Source: Siderastrea siderea
Taxonomy: Eukaryota > Cnidaria > Anthozoa > Scleractinia > Rhizangiidae
Assembly (NCBI GenBank): GCA_964030785.1
Contig: OZ034975.1
Location: forward strand, 18,523,142-18,587,141
Length of the DNA: 64,000 bases
Reading direction: 5' to 3'
The position numbers were made by a program, and so were the translations under genes. The notes beneath the pieces were generated by a model, which saw only the letters and a list, made by a program, of their open reading frames with translations, made no database searches and was not told the origin of the DNA. Of this stretch, positions 37,240-49,000 are shown one piece after another (positions within the stretch are counted from its first letter, which is position 1; the number at the start of each line of letters is the position of its first letter).

Positions 37240-38725
37240 CCGGTGTCACAGCGGATTTGGACCCCCCCGCGGATTTGGACCCCCCGGTCCAGATCCGCTA
37301 GCGGATTTGGACCCCCCGGTCCAAATCTGCTAGCGGATATGGACCCCCTCTCGCGGATTTGGACCCCCTTGAAAACAAGCGTTCTATTGAGTAAAACTAG
37401 CAAAACTGAGTGACAGGCATGTAAGACTCTCTCCTGTTCTTCCTTGTCATGCACCCATCTCTTCGGTGGACTATTCTCATTTGCGACGAAGAACAGCGCA
37501 CCGTCGTCCAAGATAAATTTTTGGGCCTTTTTTCGTAGGTTTCGCTTTTGGTCCTTTGTACAGCCCTCGGGATACTGATTATCTCGGAGATAATAAAAAA
37601 CTTGGTTGTATAATGTGGTCTCAGCCATCTCGCTCGAACAGGTCTCAACAGAATGATTATTAGACTAACTCTTGCGAGAAGTACTTTAAATACTTTTATT
37701 TAGTGTAAGCGAAGTTTACGTTTGTCAAAACAAAAGTTTTTAGTCTTTTGTTCTTTTGCAATTGTTTAATTCTATTTATGAAACCGCGCTAAGATAAACA
37801 ATAGTATTTGACATCAGCTTGCCGCGGTAATTGGAGGGGCGGAGTAGCAAGCGTACTTTTAAAATTAGCTTTTTTTTCTCACCTTCTTCTCACCTCAAAT
37901 TAAGTTTGTTAGAATAAATGGTAACAAAGGGAGTAAAAGAAAAAAATAGGATTTTAAAATCGCACCTTCTGTAAGAAATACCGCAGCGCGTGTTTCAGAC
38001 ACTTACAGAAGTTTTGTGGGTTTGCGGTAGCACTCCATTTACTGAACCGTAAGGACCCTTAAGCATGACTCTGGTATTTTCATTAAAATGAACAAGAGAA
38101 ATCACTTTTCCTAGCGCGTGTACGTAATCACGCTTTTTGAGAAATTAACTAATCTAAGTTGTATAGTCAAGCAAACTTTTTTTGCAGGGCGCAAAATGCG
38201 TTTTCCAACCAAGAGGTGTTACTTTAAAAAGTAGCACCTCCTTTGTTAAACCGCCCGTTCAAACTATGTTGAATTCAGTATTCTGGAAAAATAATAACAA
38301 CACGTATGAAACAAGATTTTAAAATCGTATCTTCTGTAAGAAATACCGCAGCGCCTGCTTTAACTACAAAGTTTAGAGGTCTGGCTGTTTGCCTAAAACG
38401 AACGGTCAATTTACTTGATCTAAAGTCTGACTCTACCTCTATTTATGAATTATAGGTTTGCAGTATTTTGAAAGCCAAACGAAACGTTTCTTCTTCAAGA
38501 TCGAAAAGTGAAATTATTTCGGTACTTTATATGCGAATAACAGCGTGGGTTTTTATAACTACATAGGGGGTCCAAATCCGCGAAGGGGGTCCAAATCCGC
38601 TAGCGGATTGGGTCCCCCGGGGGTCCATATTCGCTAGCGGATTTGGACCGGGGGGTCCAAATCCGCTAGCGAATTTGGACCGGGGGGTCCAAATTTGGGG
38701 GGGTCCAGATCTGCTGGGACACCGG
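37240..38725. mobile_element. 1.49-kb TIR element with palindromic-unit arrays and captured gene piece
   Basis: The ends CCGGTGTCACAGCGGATTTGGACC and its inverse (closing TGGGACACCGG) are TIRs. Each end carries an array of a palindromic unit of about 32 bp built on TCCAAATCCGCTAGCGGATTTGGA (cut here into its GCTAGC centre and GGATTTGGACC arms), at 37251-37375 and about 38565-38718. Between them is a protein-coding fragment (next entry) and a 40-bp direct repeat (37951-37990 and 38316-38356). Target duplication was not found, so the class is unknown. Confidence 0.65.
37400..37628 (-). pseudogene. fragment of an integrase-like (GIN/KRBA2-type) protein inside the TIR element
   Basis: The frame opens MAETTLYNQVFYYLRDNQYP and continues with KRNLRKKAQKFILDDGALFF, then RWVHDKEEQERVLHACH. 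YLxxxxYP...KRNLRKKAxxFxLxDGxLxF followed by E-rich VLxACH is the usual lead-in to the H2C2 zinc-binding integrase N-terminal domain of GIN/KRBA2-type genes and Gypsy-derived integrases. It stops being alignable right after ACHS, before the second Cys pair, and then runs into the terminal arrays. So only the start of such a gene is present. Not expected to be functional by itself. Confidence 0.6.
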
Positions 38726-39030
38726 CACAAATTTTCACAATTTTAATAGTCCACAGGAAAGGCAGGCAAAGTGTTAACCCCAAGCAACTTCCTCTGTGTC
38801 CCTGCAGGTAGCTATAAACATCAGTGAAACGTGGTATATTAGTTCAGGAACTCCCGAACCTTTTAAAACACCATCTCAAGTTTATCTGCTCACTTGTTTT
38901 AAACGTTTAAATGAAACTGAACAACACCGCACCGCAGCTTTATCAGTTCCGTTTGGACCAATACATCCTCGGAGACCCAGGGGCAGATAGTGCATGGGGC
39001 GAGGGAAAGTCGGAACGGGTGAACAAAACA

Positions 39031-39219
39031 TAGACTGCTAGCAGTCCCTTTCTGGATAGTTGAGAGGGCGCGCGAAATAGCCGAGCGAAAAAACTGGAGC
39101 GAACGAGCGGAGGGGAGCTCTCCCGCAGTCTCTTCTCGTTTTTTCTCCTCGCTCCAGTTTTTCGCTCGGCTATTTTGCGCGCCCTCTCGACTATCCAGAA
39201 AGGGACTGCTAGCAGTCTA
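39031..39219. mobile_element. 189-bp near-perfect palindromic MITE, 9-bp TSD
   Basis: It starts TAGACTGCTAGCAGTCCCTT and ends with the inverse (AAGGGACTGCTAGCAGTCTA). The arms of about 80 bp pair almost fully through CTCTC..GGGCGCGC and GAGCGAAAAA-type blocks to the middle. AACAAAACA is duplicated exactly at 39022-39030 and 39220-39228. Arm identity implies recent insertion. The 9-bp duplication suggests Mutator-type mobilisation. Confidence 0.88.
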
Positions 39220-39693
39220 AACAAAACAGTGGTCAAGGGCAGCAGTCAAGGGAGTTTTCTTTGCCCACTTTTTTGTTCGCACCATTGTTACACCATTGTT
39301 TTATTCAAAGGAACCCTGGACAGATTTTTTTGCTTATGTCTTTGGGAAGTCCTCAATTACCCTAGGCCGATATACTGAATTTATCCTCATGCTGAACCTT
39401 TTTTTGCGACTGACATTCAGTTAAAGTTTCACGACAAAACGTAAGATCACGAATTCGGGAAATAAGATTGCGTTCTCTGAAACTGTAATCTCCACTTCCT
39501 GACTCAGCTAAAGGACTCAAACAGGTCAAATTATGTTTTATAAACTGGGATATTCAGTATTTAAAAGGCCTCGAAATGAAAGGCGCATTTGCACGATCGG
39601 AAAATTGGGTCCAGAACCAATACGGGCCCCATATTTTCGCCTATGGTCCGGGTCCGTAGTTTGTCGATTTGGGACCATGAGCAGTTATGACAC

Positions 39694-39938
39694 CAGGGGC
39701 CCGTTTCTCGAAACGCCCGATAACTTTCCAGGCCCGAAAACTATTTTAGGTGCACAATGTTCTCCAATAGCTCTACAATTTTTATTTAAATTGAATGCTA
39801 AATTTTAATCTTTGTAATTTCGTGAATCATATTGTTAAGTTTGCGCCAATAATTACCATTAGCTGATAAATAAATGAGCTCAAAAAAATACTTACCGGGC
39901 CCGGAAAGTTGTCGGGAGTTTCGAGAAACGGGCCCCAG
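39694..39938. mobile_element. roughly 240-bp TIR MITE family, copy 2
   Basis: CCAGGGGCCCGTTTCTCGAAAC at the left and its inverse, closing GAGAAACGGGCCCCAG, bound the element. It has the same family and size as 14811-15054 and 46059-46304. This copy has the best-preserved arms of the three. Confidence 0.75.
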
Positions 39939-41345
39939 AACCGAAAAAGCAGAGCTCCGCACCCATCTTTTGTGGTTCAAGCACTCAGCTGTGTGAACGC
40001 TTCTCCTGTCCGTACTCAATATTTTATTTGAAAAATGCCTGCAAGCTCCCAATAAACTGGCCCGTGCACCGATATTATAATGAGATTCTTTTATCCAACC
40101 CCTTACCAAAATATTACTTGTGTAAATGGTAAAAAATGTTTGCTCCGTACCACTTTTTTCACGAGTTTGGACCTAATTTCTTTAGTCCTATTAAATGCGA
40201 TGATTAGTATGGAGAAACATGACTTGACGATTTTCTAGGGCTTTTGCAGCTTCTAGTTTGTTCGAGCAGAAAGCGTAAAACAGCATATTTATGAAATTAA
40301 ATCATGGATATTTTTATACATGAGCAACGCATCTGACACTTTACGTCCACACACAGTTGTGAGCTAAGTATAATTAAGGCAGAATTTATTGAACTTGCAT
40401 ATTAAGCAATAACATAGATAATCTATAAATAAGTTATAAGTCGAAGTTTTTTGCTTTATTAATCAACCATACCCACCTTGACAAATTTATTTGATCAACA
40501 AACAAAAAGGGCTTTATTTTACTAGAGAGATGAGAAAATATTTCGTTCAGCTTCACAAAACTTCTTGATAGACGTGATGCCAAAAATTGCGATTTAATTT
40601 AACCAAAATTTATTCATGTACTTTCAGCTGAAGACAATTGAAAGTTGACTGAACGAGAAACCCATTGAAGCTGGGTCAAGGTAAGCTTTAATTTATTCTG
40701 TTTTCAGTTTTTAGCTCAATCCTCTGCCTGATGTCGTTAACCGCATATCCTTCAAGTTGCATTAAATAAAACGAAGGAAATTGAGGACAGATTTCCTATA
40801 GAAAGTCAGTGTTCAACGGCTTAGCAATCCAGGTAATTTTAGTTTTATTGTATCTCTTAAAATTTTTTTGTCGTGTAAACAAACAGTGGGTATTAAACGT
40901 GATTCGAACTCAGAAATATTCTTTTTACAGGATTTGTTAGTTTCAGCAGTTACACTGAATTTTTGCTTGGATATAGAATTTAAGTCAAGCGAAACAGCTT
41001 TCTTTCCGACCGTTTTTGAAGACAAATGAGACTATATATCATAGTATCTGAACTCATCCATTATTTTGAACAACAAAATAGGTATGATGTGTGTCATGTT
41101 GAATTTGTGCTATGGTCCTCTTCAACAATAGAGTTTCCAAACGTAAAATAATAAAATGCGGCAAAACAAGCTCTAATGTAGGTGGCAGGTTTTCGCTTCA
41201 CGTCATGAGTCAGTCATTTCTAAATTTAAGTTCAGCGTAATTGACCAATTGCAATGGGTTTCTGTGTTTGATTTCAGGTATTTAAATTGAAGCGACAAGT
41301 AGAAGTCTAGTTGTACGGAAAAAATGAAAGAAATTTGAGCATGTG
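39939..41345. other. intergenic, nothing recognised
   Basis: AT-rich sequence. Short frames at 40813-41025 and elsewhere have no domain and no supported splice context. Confidence 0.5.
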
Positions 41346-41415
41346 ATGATTTTGCGGCCGTGGTTTATTTTACTTGCCTTGAGTTCGTCACATGATTTTG
41401 GAAAGCCATGTCGGG
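41346..41415 (+). CDS. possible first coding exon with signal-peptide-like N-terminus
   Basis: ATG opens a hydrophobic peptide, MILRPWFILLALSSSHDFG then KPCR, ending one base into a codon at a consensus donor (GG/GTGAGTA). This looks like a signal-peptide exon of a secreted or membrane protein, but no partner exon for such a protein is visible before the CIC exon. Splicing to the CIC acceptor at 43854 would stay in frame (G+AA, AAC, then the CIC ATG) and would extend CIC by 25 residues. Either reading is inference. Confidence 0.3.
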
Positions 41416-42795
41416 GTGAGTATACATGATTATTCCACAACATGTATTTTCATACGTGTTCATAGAGCCATTTCAAGTCTTCGTCGCCGTGAAGATAAAT
41501 AAAATGAGAACAGATCCTTGTTTTATTTTATTATTATCATTATTTTTCGAAATCGTACAATATTTTAAAAATAGTTGGTAATTGATCACCTCACCCGAAA
41601 GGCAACGTTCTGTGTTGATAGATGTTGCTGTATACAAAATTATTTATATTGTAACGGTAGCAAGAAGTACGTTGTCGACTTTTAGCGGTAGAAATTTCAT
41701 CGTTTTGGTTCAAGAAAAGGATTTAGCTTGATGCTGAAACCTTTTTCGTGCGCTAACAAGAGATTTACTTCGAAATCACAGTGGGGGACATGCGAGGCAT
41801 ACATCACACTCCAGATAAAGCTATTATCGTGCGATTTTTATTCAAATATTCACAGCGTGTGAATGCAGCTCAAAACCACGAGTATCGTACCCAGCAACTC
41901 GAAAAAAAGTTAATCTGTTTGATTTACATTTAAACTTTTCTTTTATGCGGTTCGTAAAAGCGGCTGGTTTCGTCGGTAGCTTTATGGAGGAGCAAATTAT
42001 TCTGTCACGGAAATTTCGTTGTCCAAAAAAAATCAATTTTTCTTTTCTTAATTTTTTCAATCTGTTTCCTCCTAGAAAAATGGCTTACGCAAAAACGATG
42101 GAACAAAAAGCTGTTCTTTCTTTGATGGACAAGCTCGTTTGGCATATGATAATTTTTTAGCTGTTTGTCGCTAGAATAATTTATGATTGTCAGCTTTTGG
42201 AAACTTTGACAGATTGTCGGATTGCGATAGCAATGTCCACATTTTATTGTTGTTTCTTCGCTTTCCTAATATTTATATCTGAACACCTAATAGCAATTTT
42301 TCCTCTCGATCGAATATAAAGATTTGGAGGGATTTTCACAATTTGAGTTTCCGTGTATTCAAGTCAAGCGTGATAGTTGATTGGTTCACGGCTTGTTTCG
42401 ATCAGTACGACGCGTAGATGTCACACATGTGAATGGGTTCTGGCATTGACCAATCAGCGAAGAGGATGGTTCCATTGACCGAGACACAAGCAAATTCTAG
42501 GTTTATTTTCGAATCTTTCCACCGAGCAAGACTGATCGATCGCTCAGGTATGATGTACTAGTAGACCTCTGTTGTCTTAGATTTCACTTATTCCCGTTTC
42601 ATATCAAGTTTTCGCATGTGTTGTAGCGACATGCGGTCTTGCCGATCGTCCGTTTGCCCATAATGTTGTTTTGATCGAATATTGTACATGCAAATAACAC
42701 GCAAACTTTTTTCTTCTGTCATATCATGTATCCAAATCGTAGCATCGTGAGACTTCGTTCTACATTTCCCTGTTGGACTAACACTGCGATATTGC

Positions 42796-42834
42796 CATTT
42801 CACAGGTGTGCAAGCGAAATCCTGAACGTTGAAG
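42796..42834 (+). other. candidate small 5' UTR exon of CIC
   Basis: It is bounded by TTGCCATTTCACAG and a strong donor AAG/GTGAGTAAG. It could be a non-coding exon spliced to the acceptor at 43852-43853. Only splice consensus supports it. Confidence 0.25.
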
Positions 42835-43858
42835 GTGAGTAAGAGAATTTTTACTACCGATAATTTTTTGTCGGCTGGACATGCCCGGGCTTATTGTAGG
42901 AAAATTTTTTTGTCCCATTCACGAGATGCCCATTGTACTCGCGAAGCGTAGCGAAACGGACTGACACTCTTTCTCATGAACGAAATCAAGTTTATCAGAG
43001 GAAAGAAGATTTCAACGATTTTCTTCTCAAAGTGGCCTCTGATAAGAAGTCGTATAGAAACTGCTCGTCCAAGGACTTTGTCAGCTGGTTTCGTAGATTT
43101 GGCAACATTTCTCGCGACTCTCGTAAGTCCTATGCTGAAATTTCTTTTCTATAATTTACGTTTGTTGTTGCTGCGATTTCATTGAAATTCATCGACGACC
43201 TAGTTTTAAAGCGGGAGTTCTTTTACATTTGATCCTAGATCGGTAAATCGCCAACTTACAGTTAAGTTCATTCGTTCCTACAACTGTAAGCGGTCCCTAT
43301 TTATAATTTCGAATATTCATGTTTAATGCAATATTCAGTTGTATCCGGTGTCGACCTTGTTTTGCTCTCTTTACTTTAATATTTGTAGTTTCTTGTATAA
43401 TTTTTTTGTAGATTGTTTGGTGTTGTGGCTTAACGGAATGTTCCTGTTGCCTTCACGAAATCTCACCCAAATCGGTATTTGCGATCGCGAGCCAAAGCCG
43501 TTTCTTTATTACAATTCTCGGATTGGCGTAGTAGCGATATCATGTTGTGTTTGTCACTTTCAGTTACCTTGAATTTATAATTACTACAGCCACATTTCTA
43601 TAAATTAAAAAAAAAAATAATTCTGTCGTAAATGTAGGGCCTATAATTTGTGGTGAATCCTACTTTTAGTTAGATTGTTGACTGCGTTAATTTATAGAGC
43701 TCGGAAAATAATTTGACTATCAGTGCAGCTTGAAAAACAACAAATGTATATTCATGAGCTAAAATTGGCTTTGCTGTATACCAGATCTGTTTATCGACGT
43801 CCTAGAGATCTTGGTGCTCATTTTTAACCCTGGAAAATGATCTTTTCCCTTAGAAAAC

Positions 43859-46006
43859 ATGAATAGAAAAGGAAAGATGCGCCGTGGAAATCCCGCAAGA
43901 AAATCGAATGACCGTGAATTCATGGAGGATAAAGAGATAGGACAATGTGATAATCAAGACATTTTGAATGTAAATAATCAGCTGCCACGAAATACAGCGA
44001 AAAGAAATCTGTCGAAAGAAATTGAAGGTGAAACGGATCGTGACAGAATGAACTTGAATTCCAGGGAAGTAAAATGCAGCGCGAACGAAAATAATTTTAT
44101 CGGCGATGCTTTTGTTCCACCGAAATGTGCAACGCCAGCTGTTTCCACCGCTCAAAGTTCGGAGTTTATTAAATCGCCCCAGAAAAGAAAGAAAAGTGTT
44201 GATGAAGGGCAATTTGGGAAGAAAATCGCAAATACTTGTGGTGAAATTCCGGGTGCAAATAACTACTTGAGCAGTGATAGTTTCCCAATGAAGAAGGACA
44301 CATCATGTGTTGCTAGGCACCTTGCTTTTCTGGAAAACACCAGCACAGCTAATAATTTCCTTGAAGATGAAAACACCGACAGTGCAATATCGGATGAAGA
44401 AATAGAAGGAGCAAATGCATATGGTAAAGTAAACAATAAGCAGAGGACTCAAAAAGGACCGACCAGTGGGTGTAGAGTGGAAAACATAGTTTCTCGCACT
44501 CCAACCCCAACTCAACAGAAATATAAAAAGGGTGATATAGTACAGATGGAAAATGGAGTTCGAAAAAAATTCAATGGAAAACAATGGAGACGGTTATGTT
44601 CCAGAGAAGGGTGTAACAAGGAATCACAACGGCGAGGATATTGCTCACGTCACCTGTCATTAAAGGGAAAGTCACTAACAAAAGCAGTTGGGATTCCGGG
44701 ACAGAAAAAAGGCAAATTACATGGAAAAGAACTCACTTGGGAGTCTGGAAATGAAAGCGAAGGAAGTGTAGAGGGGGAAGTATCGAGCAAGGGATCAGGT
44801 GATCATAGCAACCTGAACGATAAAGAAGCTGAAGCTGCGTTCTCGCTTGTTTCACTCAGCAATTCAAGGTGTGCCACACCTGCACTCTCTAACCCTGCCA
44901 CACCTTTGCCCATTTCACCTGGACCTGGTCAGAGTCCATCTCCATCACCCTACAGCTGTTACGCTAATCGAAGTACAACCCCAGGCAACCATCGGTCAGT
45001 TACTCCTGTGAGAACATGGACAACAGCAACACCTCGTTCTGGGAGGTCATCAAGTGCTGAGCTCCTTTCACCATTCTTCCCAAATGGATTATCGTCATCA
45101 AATGCAGTCAGTCCAGATTCTGGTATTCACTGTCGTGATGAGTCTGGAAGTCGTGCTAGTAATGCATCATCTTTGATGTCACCATTACCACTGCTCTCAC
45201 CCATCACCCCAACAAAAAGAACATTCTCTCCTATTTCTCCTCCTGCTGGTTCGTGCCATTCATTTTCCCCAATACCATGTACCCCACCTGCCATATCTGG
45301 GAAACGAACATTTTGTCCGGTTTCATTGCCAGCGCCATCTGCCATCACGCCACCTAGGGACAAGGCGGGAAGAGTAATGTACTCTCCAGTACCCGCTCAA
45401 CCCCTGCCACTGACTTCAAACAGCACGTTTGTGCCTTTTTCACAAGATGGCAATAAGAAAGGTCAGGATCATGAAAAGTCTGTGGATGGTGGAGACGAAC
45501 ATAGTAAACAACCAGCTTCTAAGACAGAAACTGTCAAGGAAAATGTTGAGTCAAAAACTCTGGATCATTCACTCCAGACGAAAGATCTCAGCTTGAGCAC
45601 AAAGGCTGAACATAAACAACAAGACACTGGTTCAATAGAATTGGTTCCAGTGGTTCAACTTCCACCAGTGCAAGTTAACACTGTTCAGATTTCTGTCTAC
45701 CCATGGCAGTGCCTTGTCCCGCAACTGATTAATGTTCCATCAAGTAGTTCAACTCAGCAGGGGACTTGTGTTGTTCCTACATCACAGGATGAAGTCCAGG
45801 AAAATGCTGCACACCAGCCAAACCGAATGGAAACTTCTGAAAGTATCAGTGATGTGTCACAGTTAGATGTTGATAGTACAGCTGGAGAAGAAAGGAGGAT
45901 TGAATCCAGAGTGCCAAATATTGCTGCAGGACCAAACACAAGGAAAAGAACTCGCTCTGCCTCTGTCAGTAGTCAGGATGATGGAAAGCTTGTTGCCAAA
46001 GTGTCG
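43859..46006 (+). CDS. CIC: CIC exon A: long-isoform N-terminal region
   Basis: 716 codons in phase 0, ending at a GTAAGG donor. The first 220 residues are charged and Ser/Asn-rich without known domains. YKKGDIVQ leads into [32 protein letters not shown], a Cys/His block conserved in the CIC long isoform. A Ser/Pro/Thr-rich part follows ([16 protein letters not shown], several FSPI/FCPV-type repeats) with many proline-directed sites suited to MAPK. Near residues 609-623, [13 protein letters not shown] resembles VFPWHSLVP of the human short isoform. The exon closes with [11 protein letters not shown] ahead of the HMG exon. Confidence 0.92.
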
Positions 46007-49000
46007 GTAAGGAATCTTTGGACTTTGGCTATTTAACCCTTTCACTTTTAGGCCAAACCTGGGGCCCGTATCTTGAAACTCCTGATAGGTTACCATGCCC
46101 TGAATATTACATTATTATTTTTTCATCAATTGTTGGTAAGTTATTAATGCAAAACATGCCATTGTGGTCTGTAAAATTTAAAGATGTTTAAAGTTGGCTT
46201 TCAAAATCAATAAAAATCGAGTCTCTGCTGAAGGATATTGGGTGCATAAAATAGTTTTCAGGCCAACTGAGTTATTGGGAATTTCAAGAAACAGTGGCCC
46301 CTGGAGTTGTGTTTTTGTGTTCTAACTTTGGAGTCTGTGGATGAAATCCTAAAGTGTGACCTTTCAAATGAAAGCCATTGAACAGTATTTTCCACTGTAT
46401 TGTTAACTGTGCTGCATAAAGTAGTTGTACATTTTTGATCTGTTGATGGTCCTAAGGACCGATTTTGACAGCACGACTATTGCTTGTGACTGTCGTGTGT
46501 GACTTTTGTGGTGCGTGCTTGCTGTTCTCGATGTGCAGAGATCGTAAACGGCTTGTTATTCTAACATTTTTTCTGTGGCTACAACTGTCATAGGGTTTCA
46601 AGACATGTTTCAAAATCCTATGCAATTTTTTGTGTCATAAACATCAATCGCAAGCAAGTTGTAGATTTTGCTTACATGCAATGATTTGTGTCCTAGGCTT
46701 GTGGTAAGTACATTGCCTGTCACAAAGTTTTTCCGTCTAAATCAGCCCAAAGTGCAACCAAAACATAGTACTTTTCTATGCTGCCCTGCATTGTGTCATG
46801 TTGTTTCCTTTGTAGACACTTGTCTCTTGTTATCAAAGTGCACATGTACATGTAGATGCATGAGAGGGGTATAGGGGTGTTCCAGTTCACGTTTCACTGA
46901 TAATACATTAACGCACATTACAGTTCATCATCTTTCATGACATTTTTTGTGATGGCCACAAAATCATAATTATTCACTACAATTAAAAACACAAGGTTCT
47001 CACTTCACCTGTAATAATCATGGCAATTAAATCATGGCTCAAGGCTGCTTAGCAAATCACATTTCACAAAAAAGAAAACAGCCATTTCACGTTTTATGCT
47101 AAACAAATATCTCCATTCACAGCTCATGAAAAATACCCTATAGCCCCCTCTGCATGGGTACTGCCAAACCATTATCAAAACTCTAACAAGATGCCGTGGG
47201 TGACCTTACTTGTAATAGACAAGGGCAGCTCTGGGCTGCTTATGCTATAAAAACCAAAGTTAAGTGCAAGTTGTGCAGGCCACCTGCATCTCAAGTGTGA
47301 TCCTAGCTAACTAATCTAATTTCTCTATGATCCTTTTCATTTTGCACCATATAATTTTGCAGTTTTCATGAATTTAGATGGGAGTGAAAGTCTTAATATG
47401 GCCTCTAAATCAATCTGAGGCACGTTGGTCCCTGTGTTTGATGCGTACATAATCAAGACATTAATAATTAGAGTTGCATACATATACATTCGAGATCAAG
47501 TCAAGATTTAAGGCAACAAACGGATAATTTAACTACATGCAGCATTTTTATTTATTTGTTTTTGAAGGCATCTCGCTACCAAAAGCAAGAAAAAGAACAC
47601 ATCAGACGTCCAATGAATGCTTTCATGATCTTCAGCAAGCGTCACAGAGCTCTCGTTCACCAGAAGCACCCACATCAAGATAACAGGACAGTTAGCAAGA
47701 TACTGGGTGAATGGTGGTACAATCTGGGAGCAAAAGACAAACAGAAATATCTAGACCTTGCAGCCCAGGTAAATCCAGCATGAAATCTGCAGTAAGCGCT
47801 GCCCGGTAATATGCTTGATTTGTTTGAGATCTGACTGTGGAGTAAGACATTCTAGTCTTGATCTTAACCACCACCAGGGGTAGGGGGTGGGTTGGATGGG
47901 GGAGGGGGGGATGGGAACTGGGGGTAAGGGAACTTGGAAGTAAAGGGGCTGCGATTGCAGTGCTTGTAGCTTGCCTCAAGTCACATGGCTATGTCGTTAT
48001 ACTATCACTAAGGGTGAAGTATTGCCACTGTTCACTTTCACCATCCTATTGTGAAATGCATATGAACACAATTATAAGTAATTGTAAGGATAACAGTTTT
48101 TCCCAATAATAATGATAATGATAATAATAATTACAATAATTTATTAGCTTATTTAGCGCCTATCCACTACTTGTCCATAATGCTTTACAACACTACATAC
48201 TACAATCATGGTTTGATCTTATTACTACACTATTGTTTGTAATATTTAACTACCATTATTTTTTCTCCAGGTCAAAGAAGCTCATTTCAAGGCATACCCA
48301 CACTGGAAATGGTGCACCAAGGACAGGAAAAAATCTCCAAGAAAAGGGTCAGACAGAACTGAGTCCACCGATTCCACTGGTATGTCACTGGTTATTAAAT
48401 CTAAATATGTGCCAAGATCGGGAAGGTGCAGTGGCTTTTTTCGATCAGGAAAACATTGTCATGTTCCATTCTATTCTTTCTATGGACTAGTGATGGACTG
48501 GCATCCCTCGTCCCAAGGGGAGTAGTAACACTCGTATAGTGTCTTTGCACTGCAGAAACCATAGTTCAGTGTTGGCTGACTTTGTACCCTTGTGGCCTGT
48601 GTGCAATTTTGTTCTTAGCTTTGCAGCAAGTCAGAACAACATTAAATTTCTCATATAAATTATTATATATAATTATATAAAGGCAGAATTTTAACTTCAA
48701 AACAGGACCATTTGTAGTCCCACTTTGTTTCCCTCCCCCCTCCCCCAATCCCACACAAGGGCGGGAGGGGTACTCTTCAGCATTGTACCTCGTTGTAGCA
48801 ACATAGCAACATGTGACCCCCCTGACAGGGACTTAGAGAACAGTAGGGCTAAAGATGAACGTTTATTCGTTTGTCTCACGATGGAATCGCTTTGACCACG
48901 ATGAACAATAAACACATCTTTAATGACAGTAGGGCTAAACTTTCGTGTCTTTATCTTGTGTCTTCAGGAGATGGTGATGAGTTTCACAGTGGAATTGCAA

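Noticed and set aside
43850..44212. 120-codon minus-strand frame
   Set aside because: Antisense shadow of the CIC coding exon, whose protein is clearly the real product.
47769..47783. end of the HMG exon read through to a stop
   Set aside because: A GTAAAT donor at 47769 and a phase-matched next exon completing the HMG box (48271) show that the read-through stop is intronic.
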